A program made the translations under genes and the position numbers. A stretch of 64,000 bases of DNA. Origin: Altererythrobacter sp. C41. Lineage in GTDB: Bacteria > Pseudomonadota > Alphaproteobacteria > Sphingomonadales > Sphingomonadaceae. The stretch lies in the NCBI RefSeq assembly GCF_016803135.1, contig NZ_JAEVFE010000001.1, positions 186,001-250,000 on the forward strand, in the 5' to 3' direction. Below the pieces are notes generated by a model. That model did no database searches, had not been told where the DNA came from, and worked only from the letters and a program-made list of their open reading frames with translations. This document shows positions 53,681 through 63,131 of the stretch, piece after piece; the stretch's first letter is position 1, and every line of letters begins with the position of its first letter.

Positions 53681-54343
53681 TCAGCAGAAGCTTTCGTCCG
53701 CCTCGGGACTTGGATTGAAGATCCCGCTCAGGTCGCGATCGTCACGAACGTACATCGCTGCCGTCTTGTAGATCGTCTGCTCCGGGATCAGCCCGCGGAA
53801 CACGATCGGCTGATAGTCATAGAAGACCTCGGCATACATGATCGCGAACCTAGGTTCCGCTTGCACCAGGCGCGTGCCGGTGCCCATGCCGGCGAACGAG
53901 GTTCCCGTTTCTCCCTCGTCCTCCGTGCCGTAGCGCGATGGATACGATTTGTCTCCGCCACAGCGCTGCCAGTGGATCCACTGACCGCCGTCCTCATTCA
54001 CTTCGAGGCTTGAGAGCACGACCCGACCATTCGCCTTCAGATCCAGATTGCCACCCTGCAACTGCGCGGCGCGGATCGATTCGTTCGCGTCGAGTTCTCG
54101 GAAGCGGGGATTGGCGCCGACCACCTCCTGCTTGGCGCGCGAGGCGTTGTCGGCGAGCGAGATCGCGATCTGATTCACCCGCAGATGCGCCGTCGTGTAG
54201 TTGACTAGCTCAAGACCGCCGAGGCCGAGCGTGACCATGATCGGCAGCGAATATGCGAACTCGACCAGCGCCACGCCATCGCGCGCGCGAGCGAGCGCAC
54301 GAAACTCGCGTATCATCCGGGAACTCAGTCGCGTCACGGACAT
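53681..54343 (-). CDS. TadF-like pilus assembly protein, copy 2
   Basis: A 220-residue paralogue of the protein at 50443-51126. It has an N-terminal prepilin-like helix (GVALVEFAYSLPIMVTLGLG) and the shared VVLSSLEV and WIHWQRC blocks, then RDDRDLSGIF near the end where copy 1 has RDNRDLSQVY. It overlaps the TadE copy 2 gene by 10 nt. It lies 75 bp upstream of the first gene of cassette 1 in the transcribed direction, so both cassettes could be one transcript or could have separate promoters. Confidence 0.85.
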   Translation of the reverse strand: MSVTRLSSRMIREFRALARARDGVALVEFAYSLPIMVTLGLGGLELVNYTTAHLRVNQIAISLADNASRAKQEVVGANPRFRELDANESIRAAQLQGGNLDLKANGRVVLSSLEVNEDGGQWIHWQRCGGDKSYPSRYGTEDEGETGTSFAGMGTGTRLVQAEPRFAIMYAEVFYDYQPIVFRGLIPEQTIYKTAAMYVRDDRDLSGIFNPSPEADESFC

Positions 54344-54930
54344 ATGCGCACCGTCTTGCGTTCGGCCTGCTCCCCGAACGGCTGATTGCGCATGACGGTC
54401 GTCGCCTGCGCCGTGGTCCGCTGCGACAGACCGATCATCGACCAGAGGGGAAATATCCGGTCGTATCCGACGGTCACTTCGTAGTAGACCACGTCGTCCG
54501 CACCGCCGAGACCGTCGGCGCCGATGTCATCATCCCACTGGGCGTTGCCATTCTGATCGGTGAAGCACTCGGTGATGTCGTAGGTGTCGTTGTTGTTGGT
54601 GTCGTCGTAGTCCTCCGGCACGCCGACGTCGCTGAACGTGGCGTAGTTGGAGCGCTTGATGGCGATGTCCTCGTCGGGAATGAACGGCATAACGGCCTGG
54701 ACGCTCGACCGTACGCTTTCGTCGATCGTGGCTTGCGCCGTGCGCCCGCTCTCGAGGCCGGCATCGCGCCCTGCGTCCTGCACGGCGCCCTGCAGAACCG
54801 ACTGCATGTAGAGCCCATGACCGAGGTCGAGCACTCCGAAGATCAGCGTTAGCAACACCGGCGCCACGATCGCGAACTCGACGATCGTAACGCCGGCGGT
54901 GTCACGGCCCAGGGTGCGCAAGCAGGTCAC
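54334..54930 (-). CDS. TadE-like pseudopilin, copy 2
   Basis: A 198-residue TadE protein with DTAGVTIVEFAIVAPVLLTL at the N-terminus and YMQSVLQGAVQDAGRDAGLE after it. The Asp/Asn-rich region DDTNNNDTYDITE and TDQNGNAQWDDD corresponds to the loops of copy 1 and ends in the same GLGGADDVVYYEVTVGY-type segment; both copies finish ATTV-RNQP-GEQA. I place the start at GTG 54930, which overlaps the vWA gene's stop by 4 nt; the longer open frame upstream lies inside that gene. Confidence 0.86.
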   Translation of the reverse strand: MTCLRTLGRDTAGVTIVEFAIVAPVLLTLIFGVLDLGHGLYMQSVLQGAVQDAGRDAGLESGRTAQATIDESVRSSVQAVMPFIPDEDIAIKRSNYATFSDVGVPEDYDDTNNNDTYDITECFTDQNGNAQWDDDIGADGLGGADDVVYYEVTVGYDRIFPLWSMIGLSQRTTAQATTVMRNQPFGEQAERKTVRICP

Positions 54931-56657
54931 TCCCCGAGCCTCAGGTCGGCCACTTGCGAAGCGATGTAGCGGAACGTGGCGCGGAGTTCGTCGGAGTCGT
55001 TGGAATAAAACGCGCGGTGGCCGGTCGCGCAGTCCTTCATCTGCTGGGTCAGAGATGAGCCGAAACCGATCACCCAGACGGTGTAGCCCTCGTCCTTGAT
55101 CGCGTTGCATGCCGCCACGAACCGAGCGTTGTGGTAGGGGATGAGGCCGGTCCGACTGGTATAACGCGGGGCGACGCGGTTGTCGTATTTCTCGAAACCA
55201 TAAGCCGAATAATATTCGGTTTCAGGAGCCATCTCGCCGTCGGTCATGAAGATGATGTGACGGCTGACCGACCGATCCGGTTCGTCATTCACTGTGGTTG
55301 CGAAGATGCCGTTGGGGCTCGCAAGACGACCTCCCCAAATCATCCCTATGTCGTGATAGGTGCCACCTACAGGATTGAGATCGTCGAGATAATCATCGAG
55401 CCATTCCGGCACGACATTGGGCGTAAGGTCCACTTCTTCAAAGATTCGCATGGGCGCCGGGCAATAATTGGTCGTGCTCGACAGATTCGAGGACGTGTCT
55501 CGTCCGTCGTAATACTCATTATAATGACCATTGTAATAACCGGCCCGATTGAATACTGCCCGGGGAAAGTAGGGTTTCCAGCGCGTTGGGTCACTGTCGG
55601 GCGCCGAGTTGATGTCGAGGTCCGTAGCCCCGGAAGGGACAGGGTCCATGTCCAGTTCCGCTACGGTCTGACGTTCTTCGATGCAGCCGCCCCACGTATA
55701 ATCCTGCGTATAGACCTTTACTTTGCCAGTAAGCAGGGCGAGCGTCCGGATATCGTATTCACCCCGGTTCTCGATGTAGGCGCGGTCTCGATATCTTTTC
55801 TGGTCGTCGTCCCAGTAACCAGTATCGATTTCATTTACGAAGGTGACAGGGGTAAAGTTCTTCAGTGCGGATACGTCGATTTCCGCTGGTCCGTAGTGCC
55901 AATTGGAAAACTCATAAACGGTCTTGCCGTTCACTGTCTTCGCCCGCTGGAATACTGCCGTGCGGGACTGATACTGCACCGTGTTGGCGATATAGTCCTT
56001 CGGCATATCGCCGTTCACGAGCAGCCGCTTCGCGTTCACCGTCATGCTGTAGGGTACGAAGCCGTACCGCACTCGCACGTCGTCGTCGGTCACCGACGAG
56101 GCGATCGTTTTATGGAAGTCTTTCACTGCGTCGCGCAGGCCCTGAATGCGGGTGCCGGCCATGGATCCGGTCGTATCCAGCACGAACATCACGTCGGTGT
56201 TGGTAATCTGCAGCTCGGCCATGCAGCCGACGGAGAACGAAAGCTCGTTGGTGCCGAACAGCTTCATCAGCACGGTCGGGATCGTGGCAGTGGCGGTGCC
56301 GTAGACGTCACCGTCGGTGCCGGCACGGGTATCGAACGCGACTTCCTCTGCGTCGACGATCGCGGAATCGAAATTGGCGTCGAACATGCGCGACGCCTTC
56401 GCCTTTTCCGAGGTTTCGAAGAGACCGGACTTGGCCATCGCGCGCCGGCCCGCGAGCACGCCGGCGTCACAGGCGTTCTGTAACTGCGTCTTGGTCAGAT
56501 AGCCGCGACTGGCGTCGATCCCGCCGCCGACGACCGCGAGCAGGGGAACGAGCGATGCCGCGAAGATCGGCAGGGTGTTACCCCTCCGATCGCGCCAGAG
56601 CGCCGCAAGCGATTTGGCGATGCCGATACCCCTCATGGAACGTCCAAAGTTGTTCAC
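54927..56657 (-). CDS. TadG-like protein with von Willebrand A domain, copy 2
   Basis: A 576-residue paralogue of the copy 1 vWA protein. The N-terminal helix is GNTLPIFAASLVPLLAVVGG, the MIDAS motif is VLDTTGSMAGTR near residue 158, and IGMIWGGRLASPNGIF and HIIFMTDGEMAP are conserved. The middle (about residues 250-420) is Tyr/Asp/Asn-rich (NGHYNEYYDGRD) and its DNA is markedly less GC-rich than the rest of the window, which suggests a variable or acquired segment. The start is GTG 56657, after GGGGCGAGG. It is the first gene of cassette 2 and is divergent from the next gene. Confidence 0.88.
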   Translation of the reverse strand: MNNFGRSMRGIGIAKSLAALWRDRRGNTLPIFAASLVPLLAVVGGGIDASRGYLTKTQLQNACDAGVLAGRRAMAKSGLFETSEKAKASRMFDANFDSAIVDAEEVAFDTRAGTDGDVYGTATATIPTVLMKLFGTNELSFSVGCMAELQITNTDVMFVLDTTGSMAGTRIQGLRDAVKDFHKTIASSVTDDDVRVRYGFVPYSMTVNAKRLLVNGDMPKDYIANTVQYQSRTAVFQRAKTVNGKTVYEFSNWHYGPAEIDVSALKNFTPVTFVNEIDTGYWDDDQKRYRDRAYIENRGEYDIRTLALLTGKVKVYTQDYTWGGCIEERQTVAELDMDPVPSGATDLDINSAPDSDPTRWKPYFPRAVFNRAGYYNGHYNEYYDGRDTSSNLSSTTNYCPAPMRIFEEVDLTPNVVPEWLDDYLDDLNPVGGTYHDIGMIWGGRLASPNGIFATTVNDEPDRSVSRHIIFMTDGEMAPETEYYSAYGFEKYDNRVAPRYTSRTGLIPYHNARFVAACNAIKDEGYTVWVIGFGSSLTQQMKDCATGHRAFYSNDSDELRATFRYIASQVADLRLGE

Positions 56658-56757
56658 CTCGCCCCTAGGGAAGTGGCATTAAGAAACTCCAAATGAGGAC
56701 CCTTTCCGATCCGGCGTGGCGCGCGCGACCCGATCGGTGCTATCGGCAGCCGCCTCG

Positions 56758-57411
56758 ATGGATGCCGATCTCCTCCCCTTGCCGCAGCGGCTGGCGCTGA
56801 ACTATGCCCCCGTGCACCTGCGCGCGTCGACGGCTGCGCTGTTCGCTCTCGACGCGCGTCTGGGCGAGCTTGTTGCGAAGGCCAACGAACCGCTGCTGGC
56901 GCAGCTACGGTTGGCCTGGTGGCGGGATGAACTGAGCAAAGCGCCTGCGGATCGGGCGAAAGGCGATCCCATACTCGATGCGATCGGCGAGACCTGGGCG
57001 GGAGAGGAACGCGCGCTTGTCCGGTTGGTCGATGGATGGGAGCAGCTCGTCGGTGAAGCGCCGTTGCCCATGCCAGCGGTCGAGAGTTTCGCGAACGGCC
57101 GCGCGGGTGCATTCGCCGCGCTCGCCCGTCTCGCGGGTCACCCGGCCGCGGAAGAGCGCGCGCAGCACGCGGGAAGGATCTGGGCGCTTGCCGATTTCGC
57201 CGCTCGGGTGAGCAACGCGGAGGAACGCCGGACGGCGCTAGCCCTGGCGGGTGCGGGCGGGCACCGCTTTCCGCCTTTGCCGCGCGTCCTGCGGCCTCTG
57301 GCGGTGCTGCGGGGCCTGGCAGACCGCTCTCTCTCCCGGGGTGGGGCGCCGCTCGTCGCGCGGCGGCGCGATATTCTTGCCGCGCTGCGCCTTGGCATGA
57401 TCGGCCGGTAG
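56758..57411 (+). CDS. phytoene/squalene synthase-fold protein, probably non-catalytic
   Basis: A 217-residue all-helical protein with the LRLAWWRDEL and FAALARLAGHP segments of the squalene/phytoene synthase superfamily. The first aspartate-rich motif of active enzymes (DDxxD-type) is absent; ALFALDARLGELV stands in its place. It also lacks the full length of about 280 residues. It is closest in style to the NDUFAF6-like branch, whose human member is a complex I assembly factor; a similar role here is only suggested. I chose ATG 56758; GTG 56737 and GTG 56716 are possible. Confidence 0.75.
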   Translation: MDADLLPLPQRLALNYAPVHLRASTAALFALDARLGELVAKANEPLLAQLRLAWWRDELSKAPADRAKGDPILDAIGETWAGEERALVRLVDGWEQLVGEAPLPMPAVESFANGRAGAFAALARLAGHPAAEERAQHAGRIWALADFAARVSNAEERRTALALAGAGGHRFPPLPRVLRPLAVLRGLADRSLSRGGAPLVARRRDILAALRLGMIGR

Positions 57412-57448
57412 CCTATTATCTCCCCGGTTTGCAGGGGGAGAATGGACG

Positions 57449-57907
57449 ATGAACCGGCTTGTGCTGGGAGCTGTTAGCGCCTTGATCCTTGCCGGGATCG
57501 GCATGTTCTGGTGGCAGGGAAGGGCGGAAGTCGAAAACGGCGCTCCGCCGCCCTTGCTGGAAACGGCAGAACCCGGGGACGAGGCGCTGCCGCACGCCGA
57601 TCCCGGAACGATGAGCGGTCCTGAACCACCCGAAGCGACCGAGCTGACGCGCGAGCAGCGCCGCTTCTTCCGCTACGACCGCAACCGGGATCTCAAGATC
57701 ACCCGCAACGAGATGCTGTCGACGCGAAGCGACGGCTTCAGGAGTCTCGACAAGGACGGCAACAACCTCCTCACGTTCGAAGAGTGGGCCGTCACGACGG
57801 CGGAACGCTTCGAAGGCGCCGATGCGGACGGAAACAGCGAACTCACGCCCGCGGAGTTTGCGACGACCGCCCCGAAACGCGAGCCGAAGCCAGCCTGCGC
57901 GTGCTAG
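57449..57907 (+). CDS. EF-hand domain protein
   Basis: A 152-residue protein with an N-terminal membrane helix or uncleaved signal (LVLGAVSALILAGIGMFWW), an acidic Pro-rich linker and three EF-hand-type loops: DRNRDLKITRNE, DKDGNNLLTFEE and DADGNSELTPAE (about residues 76-142). All three keep acidic residues at the key positions 1, 3, 5 and 12, except that the first has Arg at position 4. It probably binds calcium in the periplasm. It is 37 bp after the phytoene-synthase-like gene. The function is unknown. Confidence 0.85.
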   Translation: MNRLVLGAVSALILAGIGMFWWQGRAEVENGAPPPLLETAEPGDEALPHADPGTMSGPEPPEATELTREQRRFFRYDRNRDLKITRNEMLSTRSDGFRSLDKDGNNLLTFEEWAVTTAERFEGADADGNSELTPAEFATTAPKREPKPACAC

Positions 57908-57911
57908 CGGC

Positions 57912-59267
57912 CTACGCCGGGACCAGCGGCGCGGCACTCTCCAGCCATTGGCCGAAATCGGCCTTCGCACGGCTCGTGTAGGCTTCCTTGCGCGACTTCT
58001 TCTTCACGTCGTGGAGCGGAGGGAAGAGCCCGAAGTTGACGTTCATGGGCTGGAACGTCTCCGCCTCCGCATCACCGGTGATGTGCGCGAGGAGCGCGCC
58101 CATCGCGGTGGTGCGTGGTGGCGGAGTCCATTCCGTGCCAGCTAACTCGGCTGCGGTCATCAGTCCGGCCGTGATCCCGACCGCCGAGCTTTCGACATAG
58201 CCCTCGCAGCCCGTGATCTGCCCTGCGAAGCGGATGTGCTCGCCGCCCCTGAGGCGCAGTTGCCGGTCGAGCACCAGCGGCGAGTTGAGAAAAGTGTTCC
58301 GGTGCAGCCCGCCCAGGCGCGCGAACTCCGCGTTCTCGAGTCCAGGGATCGTGCGGAAGAGCTCGACCTGCGCGCCGTGCTTCAGCTTCGTCTGAAAACC
58401 GACCATGTTCCACAGGGTGCCGAGCTTGTTGTCCTGGCGAAGCTGCACCACGGCATAGGGCCAGCGTCCTTGCGGAAACTCGGGGGTTGCGTCGCGCGGG
58501 TTGTCGAGACCGACCGGCTTCATAGGGCCATAGCGCAGCGTGTCGACACCGCGGGCAGCCATGACCTCGATCGGCATGCAGCCTTCGAAATAGGGGGTAT
58601 CGGCCTCCCACTCCTTGAAGGCGGTCTTCTCCCCGTCGAGCAGCCCCTGATGGAAGGCGAGGTACTGCTCCCGGGTCATCGGACAATTGATGTAATCGTT
58701 CCCGTCCCCCTTGTTCCAGCGGCTCTGAAACCAGCACACGTCCATGTCGATCGAGTCGCGGTGGACGATCGGTGCGATCGCATCGAAGAAGGCGAGCCGG
58801 TCCTGCCCCGTTGCCCGGACGATACTTTCCGCCAGCGCCTGCGCGGTGAGCGGCCCCGTCGCGACCACAGTGAGGCCGGAAGCGGGCAGTTCGTCGATCC
58901 GCTCGCGCACGATCGTTATATTCGGATGCTCGGTGAGCGCGCGTTGGACTTCGGCCGAAAACACATCCCGATCGACCGCCATGGCCGAGCCCGCGGGCAC
59001 GCGCGCGATCTCGCCTGCGCGCATCACCAGCGAATCGAGGCGCCGCATCTCGTGGTGCAGGAGGCCGACCGCATTGCGCTCGTCGTCGTCGGAACGAAAG
59101 CTGTTCGAGCAGACGAGTTCTGCAAGACCGTCGGTCTGGTGCGCGGGCGTCATGTCCCCGCTGCCGCGCATCTCCGACAGGCGCACGCGGAAGCCGCGCT
59201 GTGCGAGTTGCCAGGCGGCTTCGCTCCCTGCGAGGCCGCCGCCGATGATGTGGACGTCATGGGTCAT
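57912..59267 (-). CDS. trmFO: methylenetetrahydrofolate--tRNA-(uracil-54) methyltransferase
   Basis: A folate- and FAD-dependent enzyme that makes ribothymidine at position 54 of tRNA. The N-terminus has the FAD-binding [20 protein letters not shown] and the protein continues with the family markers [19 protein letters not shown] and [12 protein letters not shown]. The catalytic cysteines are probably those in CSNS and ITGCEGY. I chose ATG 59267 (451 residues) rather than GTG 59276. It converges with the EF-hand gene, 4 bp apart, with no terminator visible between them. Confidence 0.96.
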   Translation of the reverse strand: MTHDVHIIGGGLAGSEAAWQLAQRGFRVRLSEMRGSGDMTPAHQTDGLAELVCSNSFRSDDDERNAVGLLHHEMRRLDSLVMRAGEIARVPAGSAMAVDRDVFSAEVQRALTEHPNITIVRERIDELPASGLTVVATGPLTAQALAESIVRATGQDRLAFFDAIAPIVHRDSIDMDVCWFQSRWNKGDGNDYINCPMTREQYLAFHQGLLDGEKTAFKEWEADTPYFEGCMPIEVMAARGVDTLRYGPMKPVGLDNPRDATPEFPQGRWPYAVVQLRQDNKLGTLWNMVGFQTKLKHGAQVELFRTIPGLENAEFARLGGLHRNTFLNSPLVLDRQLRLRGGEHIRFAGQITGCEGYVESSAVGITAGLMTAAELAGTEWTPPPRTTAMGALLAHITGDAEAETFQPMNVNFGLFPPLHDVKKKSRKEAYTSRAKADFGQWLESAAPLVPA

Positions 59268-59395
59268 CGCGCGCACCTAGGGTCCGGACTCATAAGGTGC
59301 AATGGTCGGGGAGGGCCCGCTGCGGGATGGAGCTCTTCGCGCTTGCCTGCCACAGGCTTCGAGTCCAAGTACGCGCGCCTAGGGGGACGGAAACG

Positions 59396-60037
59396 ATGCC
59401 GAAGCGCGCACTACTTGAACACAGACCGTGGCTGCTTGCCGCGATCGCGGCGGCGACGGTCTATTTCTTCGTCCGCGGATGGCCGCTCGGCGAGCTGTGG
59501 CTGATCCTGCTCAAGGGCGCGAGCGTGGGTTTCCTCGCGGTCTACGCCTGGCAGCGTCACGCGAGCGCCGAGGGCCGGCTCCTAGCGCTCGTCATGGCAC
59601 TGTCGGCGCTCGGCGACATGCTGCTGGAACTCGACTTCATCTGGGGCGGGGCGGCCTTCTTCGCCTCGCACCTTGCGGCCATGACTCTCTACCTGCGCAA
59701 TAGGCGGGAAGCACCGGAGACCAGCCAGAAGGCGCTCGCGGTCGCGCTGCTGATCGGCACGCCGCTGATCTCCTGGTTGTTCACGCGCGATGCCGGCATT
59801 GCACTCTATGCGCTGGGGCTTGGCGGCATGGCCGCCTGTGCATGGATGAGCCGCTTCCCGCGCTACCGGGTCGGCTTTGGCGCGATCCTGTTCGTCATCT
59901 CGGACTGGCTGATCTTCGCGCGCATGGGGCCGCTCGCGTCCAGCGCGCTGCCGGGGCTGCTGGTCTGGCCGGCCTATTTCGCCGGCCAGTTCCTGATCGC
60001 CACCGGCGTGATCAAGACGCTGCGTCGCAACGTCTAG
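59396..60037 (+). CDS. lysoplasmalogenase-like (YhhN/TMEM86) membrane protein
   Basis: A 213-residue polytopic membrane protein with about seven to eight helices. The family markers are LSALGDMLLELD in the first half and LFVISDWLIFAR in the second, including the conserved acidic residues in the membrane; vertebrate TMEM86 proteins with this fold hydrolyse lysoplasmalogens. ATG 59396 follows GGGGGACGG; an upstream in-frame ATG at 59297 gives a polar extension that is not part of the family. It converges with gyrA. Confidence 0.9.
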   Translation: MPKRALLEHRPWLLAAIAAATVYFFVRGWPLGELWLILLKGASVGFLAVYAWQRHASAEGRLLALVMALSALGDMLLELDFIWGGAAFFASHLAAMTLYLRNRREAPETSQKALAVALLIGTPLISWLFTRDAGIALYALGLGGMAACAWMSRFPRYRVGFGAILFVISDWLIFARMGPLASSALPGLLVWPAYFAGQFLIATGVIKTLRRNV

Positions 60038-60047
60038 AGGCGGGCGC

Positions 60048-60070
60048 CCGGCAGCGTCATTCGCTGCCGG
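60048..60070. terminator. hairpin spanning the gyrA stop codon
   Basis: CCGGCAGCG (60048-60056) and CGCTGCCGG (60062-60070) form a perfect 9-bp stem with a 5-nt loop. The gyrA stop codon (60057-60059) is in the loop, so the stem covers the last codons. It can act for both converging genes, although there is no T run. Confidence 0.6.
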
Positions 60071-62849
60071 ACTCGCCTTCGATGTCGTCGTCCGACTGCG
60101 GAGTCGTGTCGGGCACGGTTTCCGCGCTGCCACGAGCGGCCATTTCCTCGACGATCGCCTCCTCGGCCTCATTCTCGGGATCGGGCTCCTCGTCGAGCCG
60201 CACGGCGCTGACGATCTGCTCACCATCCGCAACCTTGAACAGCCGCACGCCGGCCGAGCCGCGCCCGATCACGCGCAGGCTGTCGAGCCCGATGCGAATG
60301 AGCTTGGCCTGATCGGTCACCAGCATGAGCTGATCGCGCTGGGTGGCGTTGAAGCTCGCCACCACCGGGCCGTTGCGTTCGACATTGTCGATGTTGAGAA
60401 TGCCCTGGCCGCCACGCCCGATACGGCGATACTCGTAGGCCGAGGACAGCTTGCCGTAGCCGTTGGCACAGACGGTGAGGATGAACTGTTCCCGATCGGC
60501 CAGTTCGTCGAAACGCTCGCGGGCGAGGGTGGGTTCGCCGTCCTTCTCGCCCTTCCACGGTGCATACCTGAGGTACTGATCCCGTTCTTCCGAGTCGGTG
60601 CCGACGCGGTGCAGGATAGAGAGCGAGACGACTTCGTCGCCGTCCTTCAGGTTCATGCCGCGAACGCCGGTAGACGTACGGCTCGTGAACTCGCGCACAT
60701 CGTCGCCGGCGAAGCGGATCGCCTTGCCGTTGCGGCTGGCGAGCAGCACGTCGTCGTTCACGTCGAGCAGCGCGACGCCGATCAGGCGGTCCTCGCTGCC
60801 TTCGTCGAACTTCATCGCGTACTTGCCGTTCGAGGGAATGTTGGTGAACGCATCCATCGAGTTGCGGCGCACATTACCCTTGGCGGTGGCGAACACGACC
60901 GAGAGAGCGCCCCAGGAGTCCTCATCTTCCGGCAGCGGGAGGACGGTGCGGATCGTCTCGCCTTCGTCGAGTGCCGGGAGCAGGTTGACGATCGGCCGCC
61001 CGCGCGTGGCGGGCCCGCCTTCAGGCAGCTTCCACACCTTGAGGCGGTAGACCTTGCCCGCGGTGGAGAAGAACAGCACCGGGTTGTGAGTGGAGGTGAC
61101 GAACATCTCCATCACCGCATCCTCGTCCTTCGTCGCCATGCCGGCGCGGCCCTTGCCGCCGCGGTTCTGCGCGCGGAAGGTGGAGAGGGGGGTGCGCTTG
61201 ATGTAGCCATCGAGCGTGACCGTCACGACCATCTCATCGCGTTCGATCAGGTCCTCGTCGTCGATGCCATCCCATGCGGGCGCGATCTCGGACATACGCG
61301 GGGTGGCGTAGAGTTCGCGGATTTCGGTCAGTTCATCGCGCATCACGCCGTAGAGCTTCACCCGGTCGGCGAGAATCGAGAGATACTCCTCGATCGCGAC
61401 CGACAGTTCCTTGAGCTCGTCGCCGATCTCGTCGCGGCCGAGCGCGGTGAGGCGGTGGAGGCGCAAGTCCAGAATCGCCTTCACCTGGCGTTCTGACAGG
61501 CGGTAGGTGCCGCCCTGCTGCTCGGCATCGGGTTCGATCGCTTCGACAAGACGGATATACTGCGCGATATCGCCGATCGGCCATTCCTTGCCGAGCAGCT
61601 TGGCGCGCGCGTCGGCCGGATTGGACGATCCGCGGATCATCGCCACGACCTCGTCGAGATTGGAGACCGCCACCACCAGACCGAGCAAGATATGCGCCCG
61701 TTCGCGCGCCTTGTTCAGCTCGAACTTCGTGCGGCGGGTGATGACCTGTTCACGGAAGGTGATGAAGGCCTGGATGAAGTCGCGCAGGTTGAGGACTTCG
61801 GGCCGTCCGCCGCGGATCGCGAGCATATTCGCCGGGAAGCTGGCCTGCGCCGGGGTATGGCGCCAGATCTGGTTGAGGACGACTTCGGCCGTCGCGTCGC
61901 GCTTGAGATCGACCACGACGCGCACGCCTTCACGGCTCGATTCGTCGCGAATGTCCGCGATTCCCTCGATCCGCTTTTCCTTGGCCGCATCGGCGATCTT
62001 CTCGACCAGGCCGGCCTTGCCGACCTGATAGGGGATCGAAGTCAGCACGATCGACTGGCGATCGCCGCGTGAAGTCTCGATCGAATGGCGGCAGCGCATC
62101 AGGATCGAGCCGCGCCCGGTGGTATAGGCGGCTTTGGCGCCCGACTGGCCGAGGATCAGCGGCGCAGTGGGGAAGTCCGGCCCGGGGATGATCTCGAACA
62201 GTTCTTCGGTGCTGATGCCCGGGTTTTCGATGTAGGCCAGGCAGCCGTCGATCACTTCGCCGAGGTTGTGCGGCGGGATATTGGTCGCCATGCCGACCGC
62301 GATACCGCCGGCACCGTTGACCAGCAGGTTGGGGAAGCGGGCTGGGAGGACGGTCGGCTCCTGCCGCGAACCGTCGTAGTTGTCGGCAAAATCGACCGTA
62401 TCCTTGTCGAGATCGTCGAGCAGGCTGTTGGCGACTTTCGCCAGACGCGCCTCGGTGTATCGCATCGAGGCTGGCGGATCCGGGTCCATCGAGCCGAAGT
62501 TGCCCTGGCCGTCGACCAGCGGCACGCGCATCGACCACGGCTGCGTCATGCGCGCGAGCGCATCGTAGATCGCGGAATCGCCGTGCGGGTGGTAGTTACC
62601 CATCACGTCGCCGACGATCTTGGCGCTCTTGCGGTACGGACGCCCGGCGACGAAACCGCCTTCCTGGCTGGCGAAGAGAATCCGGCGATGGACGGGCTTG
62701 AGGCCGTCGCGCACATCGGGCAGCGCGCGGCTCACGATCACGCTCATCGCGTAATCGAGGTAGCTCGTCTTCATTTCGTCGACAATGTCGACCCGATCGA
62801 AGTCGTCCGCGGGAACGGGCGGTGCAAGAGTATCGGTATCGTCGCTCAA
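60057..62849 (-). CDS. gyrA: DNA gyrase subunit A
   Basis: The DNA-cutting subunit of gyrase. The catalytic Tyr131 is in RYTEARL, and the GyrA box QNRGGKG lies in the C-terminal DNA-wrapping domain. At the quinolone-determining positions the protein has Ser92 and Asp96 in HGDSAIYD, which match the sensitive E. coli Ser83 and Asp87. The length is 930 residues, with a 45-residue acidic tail ([16 protein letters not shown] and on) typical of gyrase and absent from ParC. The ATG at 62849 is divergent from the last gene, 282 bp away. Confidence 0.98.
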   Translation of the reverse strand: MSDDTDTLAPPVPADDFDRVDIVDEMKTSYLDYAMSVIVSRALPDVRDGLKPVHRRILFASQEGGFVAGRPYRKSAKIVGDVMGNYHPHGDSAIYDALARMTQPWSMRVPLVDGQGNFGSMDPDPPASMRYTEARLAKVANSLLDDLDKDTVDFADNYDGSRQEPTVLPARFPNLLVNGAGGIAVGMATNIPPHNLGEVIDGCLAYIENPGISTEELFEIIPGPDFPTAPLILGQSGAKAAYTTGRGSILMRCRHSIETSRGDRQSIVLTSIPYQVGKAGLVEKIADAAKEKRIEGIADIRDESSREGVRVVVDLKRDATAEVVLNQIWRHTPAQASFPANMLAIRGGRPEVLNLRDFIQAFITFREQVITRRTKFELNKARERAHILLGLVVAVSNLDEVVAMIRGSSNPADARAKLLGKEWPIGDIAQYIRLVEAIEPDAEQQGGTYRLSERQVKAILDLRLHRLTALGRDEIGDELKELSVAIEEYLSILADRVKLYGVMRDELTEIRELYATPRMSEIAPAWDGIDDEDLIERDEMVVTVTLDGYIKRTPLSTFRAQNRGGKGRAGMATKDEDAVMEMFVTSTHNPVLFFSTAGKVYRLKVWKLPEGGPATRGRPIVNLLPALDEGETIRTVLPLPEDEDSWGALSVVFATAKGNVRRNSMDAFTNIPSNGKYAMKFDEGSEDRLIGVALLDVNDDVLLASRNGKAIRFAGDDVREFTSRTSTGVRGMNLKDGDEVVSLSILHRVGTDSEERDQYLRYAPWKGEKDGEPTLARERFDELADREQFILTVCANGYGKLSSAYEYRRIGRGGQGILNIDNVERNGPVVASFNATQRDQLMLVTDQAKLIRIGLDSLRVIGRGSAGVRLFKVADGEQIVSAVRLDEEPDPENEAEEAIVEEMAARGSAETVPDTTPQSDDDIEGESGSE

Positions 62850-63131
62850 GGGACTTCTTTTCTTTTCGTTCTGTTACGTGGGATCCGTGGGCGAGCCTAG
62901 GCGAGAAGCCCGGGAATCGCCACCTGAACAGGCGCAAGATGGGCGTTCGGAGCGGCTTTTTCCACACTTCCGGCGACTCGTGCCGCACGTCGGTTCGAAT
63001 GAGGCATTCAAAGCCCGTTCAGCACGGTTCCCCTACATTCGATTGCAATATGCAACACGAGGCGGCACTAGCGCCGGCCTCAATGTTTCTCAGCCTAAAT
63101 GGCGCCTGTTTTATCAATGGGAGATACCCAG

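Noticed and set aside
63043-63055. TTGCA-N3-TGCAA inverted repeat upstream of the last gene
   Set aside because: Only five base pairs per arm and no second copy; too weak to call an operator.
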